Below, in pieces: positions 14,562-19,283 of a stretch of 19,283 nt of DNA. Both the position numbers and the translations under genes were made by a program. Each line of letters starts with the position of its first letter. The first letter of the stretch is position 1. Origin of the DNA: an uncultured Burkholderiales bacterium. Its GTDB lineage: Bacteria > Pseudomonadota > Gammaproteobacteria > Burkholderiales > Burkholderiaceae_C. The notes beneath the pieces were generated by a model that saw only the letters and a program-made list of their open reading frames with translations, was not told the DNA's origin and did not search any database. The DNA is taken from assembly GCA_903887655.1 (NCBI GenBank), contig CAISQQ010000298.1, positions 1 through 19,283 of the forward strand, written 5' to 3'.

Positions 14562-14624
14562 AGCCTGAGCGTTGAGAGTTCAGACCCAGACGAATCTTGA
14601 TTTTTTTTGAGGAGCCCTCCCCCC

Positions 14625-14882
14625 ATGCCCCCCGTCAAAATGTACACCACCGCCGTTTGTCCTTACTGCGTGCGAGCCAAGCAATTTTTAAAGTCCAAAG
14701 GGGTCGACACTATCGAAGAGGTTCGTGTCGACTTGGACCCGCAAGCGCGTGACACCATGATGCAAACCACGGGGCGGCGCACGGTGCCACAAATCTTCAT
14801 TGGCGAGACCCATGTGGGGGGCTGTGATGATTTGCTCGCGCTCGATGCCAGCGGTGGTTTGGCCCCCTTGTTGGCCGCCTGA
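14625..14882 (+). CDS. grxC: Glutaredoxin 3
   Basis: This 85-residue thiol-disulfide oxidoreductase uses glutathione as reductant in the cytoplasm. The dithiol active site CPYC is at residues 12-15. The cis-proline motif RTVPQIFIG and the glutathione-binding GGCDDL near the end are present, and the length matches the family. I chose the ATG at 14625, with GAGGAG 10 bp upstream; a TTG at 14607 lies within the ribosome-binding region and would add Pro-rich residues foreign to the family. It stands between the rhodanese gene and secB, a normal Burkholderiales arrangement. The 3' flank carries an 11-bp tandem repeat. Confidence 0.95.
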   Translation: MPPVKMYTTAVCPYCVRAKQFLKSKGVDTIEEVRVDLDPQARDTMMQTTGRRTVPQIFIGETHVGGCDDLLALDASGGLAPLLAA

Positions 14883-14892
14883 GCTTGTCTTG

Positions 14893-14904
14893 CCAAGCGC
14901 TTGG
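14893..14904. repeat. 12-bp palindrome behind grxC
   Basis: CCAAGCGCTTGG is perfectly self-complementary and lies 10 bp after the grxC stop, immediately before the 11-bp tandem repeat. It may nucleate a hairpin at the grxC 3' end. No T-run follows. Confidence 0.4.
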
Positions 14905-14907
14905 TGA

Positions 14908-14962
14908 GGCTTGTCTGGGGCTTGTCTGGGGCTTGTCTTGGGCTTGTCTTGGGCTTGTGTGA
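14908..14962 (+). repeat. Five-copy 11-bp tandem repeat
   Basis: Five contiguous units of GGCTTGTCTGG or GGCTTGTCTTG occupy this stretch. Units 1 and 2 are identical, 3 and 4 are identical, and the fifth (GGCTTGTGTGA) has diverged. A further degenerate unit (GAGCTTGTCTTG) begins at 14881. No coding frame here is convincing. The array looks like a minisatellite prone to slippage. Confidence 0.85.
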
Positions 14963-15212
14963 AGTCCCGGCGGGTCTTGGGGGGTAAGTCGACTTTATTT
15001 ATGGGCCAGAAGTCTTCGGGGCCTGGTCTTTGGGGGATAATCTGAACCAACTCGGGGTGCTCCAAATGGGAGCGCTCGCCTCTTGGGTGAGCGTCTTCTT
15101 GAGCGGTGCACGCCCGGCCATCTGTCTGACTGCCTCACCGAGGGTCTTGGTGCCTGAGTCTGTTGCAGGCCAAGGGCGGATGGGCTTATTTTTTTAAAGC
15201 AGAGGAATTTTC
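14963..15212. other. Non-coding spacer upstream of secB
   Basis: Together with the repeats above, this makes a 330-bp gap between grxC and secB without a supportable gene. It holds a GATAAT (15036-15041) that could be a -10 element, though I see no good -35 before it. It also holds a hairpin-capable CGCTC...GAGCG (15073-15093) and the secB ribosome-binding site AGAGGAA (15202-15208). The secB promoter is presumably here. Confidence 0.5.
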
Positions 15213-15668
15213 ATGACCCAAGAGGCAACGCCCGTTTTTCAAATTCAGCGCATTTATTTAAAAGATATTTCGCTCGAACAACCCAATTCCCCTGCCATTT
15301 TGCTCTCCCAAGAGCAGCCCACCGTGGACATCCAACTGCAAGTGGGCGCTGAAACGGTCAATGAAGGGGTGTTTGAGATCACCGTGACGGCCACCGTCAC
15401 CACCAAAATCCAAGACAAGACGGTTTTTTTGGTGGAGGCCAAGCAAGCCGGTATCTTTGAGATTCGCAACGTCGCACAAGAGCAACTCGGCGGCATTGTT
15501 GGGATTGCTTGCCCACAAATGGTCTACCCCTACTTGCGTGGCAATGTGGCCGATGTCATTCAACGCGCTGGCTTTCCACCGGTTCATTTGGCTGAAATCA
15601 ATTTCCAAGCGATGTATGAGCAGCAGCAACAGGCTCAATCCGCCACCCCACCCACACCCCCCCAGTAA
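15213..15668 (+). CDS. secB: Protein-export chaperone SecB
   Basis: This 151-residue protein forms the homotetrameric cytoplasmic chaperone that keeps preproteins unfolded and delivers them to SecA. The family core is intact: FQIQRIYLKDISLE (9-22), EGVFEITVTATV (51-62), VFLVEAKQAGIFEI (about 71-84) and the hallmark CPQMVYPYLRGNVADVIQRAGFPPV region (about 100-124). The C-terminal 20 residues are Gln/Pro/Thr-rich and variable, as in other SecB proteins. The ATG has AGAGGAA 5 bp upstream. It follows grxC after a repeat-containing spacer and is followed 69 bp on by gpsA, which mirrors the E. coli grxC-secB-gpsA order. Confidence 0.97.
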   Translation: MTQEATPVFQIQRIYLKDISLEQPNSPAILLSQEQPTVDIQLQVGAETVNEGVFEITVTATVTTKIQDKTVFLVEAKQAGIFEIRNVAQEQLGGIVGIACPQMVYPYLRGNVADVIQRAGFPPVHLAEINFQAMYEQQQQAQSATPPTPPQ

Positions 15669-15675
15669 ACACCGC

Positions 15676-15720
15676 TTGGCCGTGGGGTTGAGGCGCCGTG
15701 AGCGCCATGGGGCTGGCCAA
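15676..15720 (+). other. Nested hairpin between secB and gpsA
   Basis: GGCGC-CGTGA-GCGCC (15692-15706) forms a perfect inner stem. TTGGCC (15676-15681) and GGCCAA (15715-15720) can close an outer stem. No T-run follows. It could adjust the secB:gpsA expression ratio within one transcript. Confidence 0.3.
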
Positions 15721-15737
15721 CACCGCAAGGATGCGCG

Positions 15738-16805
15738 ATGAATGTGGCAATCTTGGGCTCAGGAGCTTGGGGCACGGCCTTGGGCATTGCTTTGAGCCAA
15801 CAAGTCGCCTCCCAAAGCACCGGCTCTCTGGCCGCTTCGAGTCCTTCAAGCCCCGCGAGCGTGACGCTTTGGTCTCGCGATGCGCAGTGGCTGCAGCAGG
15901 CTCTGGAGCTTCGATCCAACGCCCGCTACTTGCCCGGCATTGCTTTTCCAGCGCCATTGCAACTGAGCGCACAACCCTTGGCACAGTGGTTGGGTCAGGC
16001 CGACTTGGTGGTGCTTGCCACCCCCACGGCGGCCCTGAGGGAGATGCTGCTGCAAGTGCGTTTGCACGTCGCTCGCGCGCCCGTCATTTGGCTTTGCAAA
16101 GGGTTTGAATCCCCACAGCCAACCGCCTTGGAGTCCCATCCCGTGGGGCTTTTGCCCCACGAGGTCCAGGCCCAGGTCGCACCCGAGCTTCGATGTGGCG
16201 TTCTGTCGGGTCCGAGTTTTGCCAAAGAAGTGGCGTTGGGGCAGCCCACGGCCTTGGTGGCGGCGTCTCCGCACCGAGACGTCACCCAAGCCATGGTGCA
16301 GGCCTTTCACGGGCCACACATGCGCATTTACGCCAACCAGGACTGGGTCGGGGTGGAGGTGGGAGGAGCTGTCAAAAATGTGATGGCCATTGCCACGGGC
16401 ATTTGCGATGGACTGCAGCTGGGGCTCAATGCCCGAGCGGCCTTGATCACCCGTGGTTTGGCCGAGATGACGCGATTGGCGATTCCTTTGGGCGGGGTGG
16501 CCGAGACCTTGATGGGCTTGAGTGGTTTGGGCGACTTGGTGCTCACCGCCACGGGGGACTTGTCGCGCAACCGGCGTGTTGGTCTCTTGCTCGCGCAGGG
16601 GCAAAACCTCACGCAAATCATGGCCACATTGGGTCATGTGGCCGAAGGGGTCTACAGTGCCAAAACCGTGCTTGAGCGAGCGCAAGCGTTGAAGATCGAG
16701 ATGCCCATCACGCAGATGGTGATCTCTATTTTGGAGGGCAAGCTCTCCGCGAAAGAAGCCATGCAAGGCTTGATGTCCAGGCAGTCCAAGAGCGAATCGA
16801 CCTAG
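15738..16805 (+). CDS. gpsA: NAD(P)-dependent glycerol-3-phosphate dehydrogenase
   Basis: This 355-residue enzyme reduces dihydroxyacetone phosphate to sn-glycerol-3-phosphate, the backbone for phospholipids. The dinucleotide-binding motif GSGAWGTAL is at 7-15, the WLCKGFE block at 118-124, LSGPSFAKEV at 156-165, catalytic K213 in GGAVKNVMAIATG, and the C-terminal SGLGDLVLT and LSRNRRVG blocks at about 262-282. A Ser/Ala-rich insertion of some 20 residues (about 21-41) breaks the normal spacing between the first Rossmann strand and the VTLWSRD strand. Another 10-15 residue insertion follows CKGFE. Both are in surface loops, so activity is probably kept. AAGG before the ATG serves as ribosome-binding site. 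Its 3' end converges on scpA. Confidence 0.96.
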   Translation: MNVAILGSGAWGTALGIALSQQVASQSTGSLAASSPSSPASVTLWSRDAQWLQQALELRSNARYLPGIAFPAPLQLSAQPLAQWLGQADLVVLATPTAALREMLLQVRLHVARAPVIWLCKGFESPQPTALESHPVGLLPHEVQAQVAPELRCGVLSGPSFAKEVALGQPTALVAASPHRDVTQAMVQAFHGPHMRIYANQDWVGVEVGGAVKNVMAIATGICDGLQLGLNARAALITRGLAEMTRLAIPLGGVAETLMGLSGLGDLVLTATGDLSRNRRVGLLLAQGQNLTQIMATLGHVAEGVYSAKTVLERAQALKIEMPITQMVISILEGKLSAKEAMQGLMSRQSKSEST

Positions 16806-16814
16806 GGTTTTGCC

Positions 16815-16838
16815 GCCAGCGCCGCCGTTGGGGCTGGC
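16815..16838. terminator. GC-rich hairpin between convergent gpsA and scpA
   Basis: GCCAGC (16815-16820) and GCTGGC (16833-16838) form a 6-bp stem with a 12-base GC-rich loop. It sits in the 37-bp gap between two converging stop codons, where a bidirectional terminator is expected. T-runs are lacking on both sides, so the call is tentative. Confidence 0.3.
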
Positions 16839-16842
16839 CAGT

Positions 16843-17892
16843 TCAGTGCACGCTCGTGTAAGCGAGTCGAACGTAAATGGGGGCGTAGACCTCGCCTTGG
16901 GTGATCTCCACGAGCATTTCTTTGGCCAATTCCAGCAAAGCGACAAAGGTCACCACCAACACACTGGCGCCTTGGGTGACGTCAAAGAGGGATTCGAACT
17001 CCACAAACCGTTGACCTTGAAGCTTTCTGAGCACCATGCTCATGTGCTCGCGCACGGACAGTTCAGCGCGAGAGATCTTGTGGTGTTGGACCCATTTGGC
17101 GCGCTTTAAGATGTCACTCCAGGCTTGTTGCAAGTCCGGTGCATGCACTTGGGGCAAACGCACATGCAGCGACTGCTCAATAAAGACTTGCGCTTTGAGG
17201 AAGTCTCGGCCCAATTGGGGCAGCTCATTGATGTGGGCCGCAGCGAGTTTCATCTTTTCATACTCGAGCAGCCTTCTCACCAACTCGGCTCTGGGGTCTT
17301 GGACCTCCTGGGCTTCATGGCTGCGCTTCGGGGGCAAAAGCATTCTGGATTTGATCTCGATGAGCATGGCGGCCATGAGCAAATACTCGGCCGCCAGTTC
17401 CAAATTGCGCTGCCGTATTTCTTCAACATAACTCAGGTACTGGTGCGTGAGCGCCGCCATGGGAATGTCCAGGATGTTGAAGTTTTGCTTTCGAATCAAA
17501 TAAAGAAGCAAATCGAGTGGCCCCTCAAAGGCCTCCAAAAACACCTCCAAGGCGTCGGGCGGGATGTAGAGATCTTGGGGCAGCGAGAACAGGGGCTCGC
17601 CGTAGAGCTTGGCCAAAGCGACTTGGTCGACCACCTCGGGCATTTGGTCTTGCGCCAATTGAGAGGGGTTGTCGAGCGCACTCACCAAGCCGCGCTCAAA
17701 GTCGTCCTTGGCCAGGGTTTCGTGGCCCCAGGGCGCTTTGTCAAGCGTTGGGTCTGCCGGCGTTGGTGCCCCACTCGCGGTGGACGAGCCATCCGCACCG
17801 AGTGTGTTGGTTTGCCCGCTCAACACACCCGGATCCTGGCCGCCTTCGTGCCCGGTGGGCTCAAAAGGATGGGTGTCAGTGGGTGTGGTCAT
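16843..17892 (-). CDS. scpA: Segregation and condensation protein A
   Basis: This is the 349-residue kleisin subunit of the SMC-ScpAB condensin, needed for chromosome compaction and segregation. The diagnostic block FEGPLDLLLYLIRKQ begins at residue 122, followed by NILDIPMAALTHQYL and AAEYLLMAAMLIEIKSRMLLP. The C-terminal winged helix ends ITQGEVYAPIYVRL. About 110 residues precede the conserved core: the first 60 are Thr/Pro/Gly-rich and probably disordered. I chose the ATG at 17892; a TTG upstream at 17946 would add residues without family resemblance. No clear ribosome-binding site is visible. scpB and smc are not in the window. It lies 78 bp behind a DUF3460 gene, the usual neighbour. 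Confidence 0.93.
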   Translation of the reverse strand: MTTPTDTHPFEPTGHEGGQDPGVLSGQTNTLGADGSSTASGAPTPADPTLDKAPWGHETLAKDDFERGLVSALDNPSQLAQDQMPEVVDQVALAKLYGEPLFSLPQDLYIPPDALEVFLEAFEGPLDLLLYLIRKQNFNILDIPMAALTHQYLSYVEEIRQRNLELAAEYLLMAAMLIEIKSRMLLPPKRSHEAQEVQDPRAELVRRLLEYEKMKLAAAHINELPQLGRDFLKAQVFIEQSLHVRLPQVHAPDLQQAWSDILKRAKWVQHHKISRAELSVREHMSMVLRKLQGQRFVEFESLFDVTQGASVLVVTFVALLELAKEMLVEITQGEVYAPIYVRLAYTSVH

Positions 17893-17970
17893 GGCAAAAG
17901 CTGGAAAAAGGCGCGGGGTGCGGTGGGCGTTTTCAAGAGGTCTCAAGCGGGGCGAGCGTCTTTGCTCGGC

Positions 17971-18222
17971 CTATGGCGTGGGCTTGTCAGAGAGCTTTTC
18001 AGTGGGTTTGTGCAAGGGGTGCATCTCGGCTTGGTAGACATAGGCTTGTTGTGAGACCTGTGCAGCGCGGTACTCTGACCACACTTCGCGAACCAAAGGC
18101 TGATCCCATAGGAGCGCGCGTCCAGCGCGTTGCTCGGCTTCAAGCTTGGGGTTCTTGGCCTTGAGCTCATCCAGAAAGTCACTCACCTCGGAGTGGTAAT
18201 CGGGTCGTCTGAAAAAGGACAT
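17971..18222 (-). CDS. DUF3460 family protein
   Basis: This is a small 83-residue acidic/basic protein of unknown function restricted, as far as I recall, to betaproteobacteria. Recognisable family features are an N-terminal YHSEVSDFLDELKAKNPKLE helix, the QRAGRALLWDQ block and the C-terminal AQVSQQAYVYQ motif. The ATG at 18222 fits the family length; an upstream in-frame start would add 27 unrelated residues. It precedes scpA on the same strand and may be co-transcribed. No enzymatic or binding motif is evident, so nothing more can be said about function. Confidence 0.85.
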   Translation of the reverse strand: MSFFRRPDYHSEVSDFLDELKAKNPKLEAEQRAGRALLWDQPLVREVWSEYRAAQVSQQAYVYQAEMHPLHKPTEKLSDKPTP

Positions 18223-18386
18223 GGTGGGCGTGGCCTCAAAGATGAGAAAGGATAGGTTGTTGGCCCATCGACCGAGGACGGCGTCGAAGTGGGCCCATAG
18301 CACTCAATTCTAACGGCTTTGCAGAGCCACCCAGGCCCCTTGAGCCCCTCAGCTCCCCGCGGCTGTCGCCCAGGCCCTGGTTGGTG

Positions 18387-19283
18387 TCAAGTTGGAGCCC
18401 CGCTGCACTCTGGCTCGCCTGGGCCGAAGCGTGCAGCCACGCGGGCCAAGGCGTCTTCTAGGCTCAAGGGGAGCTCCAATGAGGCGCTCGAAGCGGCGTG
18501 GTGTTGGGGGCCGAGTCGCCTCAAAATATCACCCGGCTGGTGGGTGAGCGAGCACACCATGAGCCGTGTGCCACGGGTGATGCAAGCTCGGTTCAATTCC
18601 ATCAAGGCGTCCAAGCCCGTGGAGTCCATGTACAGCACGCCAGAAAAATCCAAGATCAGGACCCCAGAGGGCAAATCCTTTTGCAGCCTCTCCAGCAACT
18701 CCACAGCGCCAAAAAACAAGGCCCCAAAGAGCCGGTGACATTGGACCTCATCACGCGCGGGGAGGGTTGAGGGCGAGCGGGTGTGCTCGCAAAGCCGCCA
18801 GTGGGCTTGGAGTTCGCTCTCGGGCATGCGAACGAGCTGGGTGAGTTCGGAGATGCGGTAGATGAAGGTGAGCATGGCAAGACCCAAACCCACTTGCACC
18901 GCGGTGCTCAAATCAACGAGCACCGTGAGCAAAAAGACGGCCAAAAACGTGATGCGATAGGGCATTCGAAATTGACCCAATCGCACAAACGCTCGCCACT
19001 CGCCCATGTTCCAGCCCACCATCATCAAAATGGCGGACAAGCACGCCAAGGGCACTTGTTTGGCCCAAGTCGCACCCACCAGCACAATGGCCACCAGGGT
19101 GAGTGAATGCACCACGCCTGCAAGCGCAGACTGTGCACCACTCTTGATGTTGGTGACCGTTCTGGCGATGGTGCCGGTGGCGGGCATGCCCGCCAAAAAC
19201 GGGAGGATGAGATTGGCCAGTCCCTGAGCGATCAACTCCTGGTTGGCATCGTGGTGGTCGTGGGTGAGTTGATCGGCCACCCG
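18387..19283 (-). CDS. SulP-family anion transporter with STAS domain, 5' part outside window
   Basis: The frame is open to the right edge of the window, so about half of the usual roughly 550-residue protein is seen. The visible part begins with the conserved SulP segment NQELIAQGLANLILPFLAGM, followed by PATGTIARTVTNIKSGAQS. Several hydrophobic helices come next, including LTLVAIVLVGATW, and the C-terminal STAS domain contains LILDFSGVLYMDSTGLDAL. Members move sulfate, bicarbonate, dicarboxylates or other anions across the inner membrane, and the substrate cannot be told from this portion. The GTG at 19280 is internal, not a start, because homology continues beyond it. The 164-bp gap to the DUF3460 start holds no gene. 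Confidence 0.92.
   Translation of the reverse strand, partial: RVADQLTHDHHDANQELIAQGLANLILPFLAGMPATGTIARTVTNIKSGAQSALAGVVHSLTLVAIVLVGATWAKQVPLACLSAILMMVGWNMGEWRAFVRLGQFRMPYRITFLAVFLLTVLVDLSTAVQVGLGLAMLTFIYRISELTQLVRMPESELQAHWRLCEHTRSPSTLPARDEVQCHRLFGALFFGAVELLERLQKDLPSGVLILDFSGVLYMDSTGLDALMELNRACITRGTRLMVCSLTHQPGDILRRLGPQHHAASSASLELPLSLEDALARVAARFGPGEPECSGAPT

Noticed and set aside
14908..14962. Possible CRISPR array
   Set aside because: The 11-bp units are contiguous with no spacers, and no cas genes are present.
14688..15065. Open frame of 125 codons on the minus strand across grxC and its 3' flank
   Set aside because: It overlaps conserved grxC antisense and encodes the 11-bp repeat as a Lys/Pro/Gln-rich stretch. 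It has no family resemblance and no good ribosome-binding site.
15846..16946. 366-codon open frame on the minus strand opposite gpsA
   Set aside because: It is the antisense of an intact, fully motif-bearing gpsA. The product is Gly/His/Gln-rich and runs into the end of scpA.
17125..18054. 309-codon open frame on the plus strand opposite scpA and DUF3460
   Set aside because: Antisense shadow of scpA; composition is atypical and there is no family signature.
18304..18386. Terminator between the SulP gene and DUF3460
   Set aside because: Only a 4-bp stem (GGCT/AGCC at 18314-18327) with no T-run, which is too weak to call.
18319..18738. 139-codon open frame on the plus strand opposite the STAS domain
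   Set aside because: The minus-strand STAS motif LDFSGVLYMDSTGLDAL is unmistakable; the plus-strand product has no features.

Overview
The window is about 19.3 kb of moderately GC-rich bacterial chromosome. Gene content and order point to a betaproteobacterium of the Burkholderiales, most likely Comamonadaceae-like. The evidence is the run fmdB-type zinc ribbon / DUF502 / aspS / nudB / EEP phosphatase / clsB, the divergent gpmA-ctpA-moeB versus rhodanese-grxC-secB-gpsA block, and the DUF3460-scpA pair. I recall all of these as standing neighbours in that order of bacteria; no search was run. No rRNA, tRNA, IS element, phage gene or CRISPR array is visible.

Layout. (1) Positions 1-3112, plus strand: the FmdB-like zinc ribbon (lacking only its first codons), a DUF502 membrane protein and aspartyl-tRNA synthetase. 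(2) Positions 3139-5625 are an apparent accessory insertion. A DUF3237 gene on the minus strand diverges from an HPPD-like VOC gene that overlaps, by ATGA, a TIM-barrel gene resembling QuiC-type 3-dehydroshikimate dehydratase. (3) Positions 5681-8376: nudB, an EEP-family hydrolase and a ClsB-type cardiolipin synthase, closely spaced. (4) Positions 8516-10713: folE, a stand-alone BLUF blue-light sensor 10 bp behind it, and a DUF429 protein. (5) Positions 10766-14007, minus strand: gpmA, ctpA and a MoeB/ThiF-type E1-like enzyme. (6) Positions 14114-16805, plus strand: a membrane-anchored rhodanese, glutaredoxin 3, secB and gpsA. (7) Positions 16843-19283, minus strand: scpA, a DUF3460 protein and the 3' part of a SulP anion transporter with STAS domain, which runs off the window.

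Most of the window is housekeeping: translation, folate/pterin synthesis, phospholipid synthesis, redox, protein export, chromosome segregation. FolE and NudB catalyse consecutive early folate steps. EEP and ClsB form a pair also found in E. coli (ybhP-clsB). GpsA and ClsB both serve phospholipid synthesis. Rhodanese, GrxC and SecB form a thiol/export cluster.

Two places merit the closest look. The first is the DUF3237 / VOC-TIM module. It resembles a split QuiC-type protein with its two halves in reversed order, the HPPD-like half appears to have lost one metal-ligand histidine, and a 15-bp palindrome sits in the divergent promoter region. The second is the folE-BLUF gene pair, which physically couples pterin synthesis to a flavin light sensor. 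Smaller items are a 57-bp palindromic element between gpmA and ctpA, an 11-bp tandem repeat behind grxC, a 16-bp palindrome just upstream of aspS, and Ser/Ala-rich low-complexity additions in several conserved proteins. I saw nothing that amounts to a clearly new defence or mobile system.
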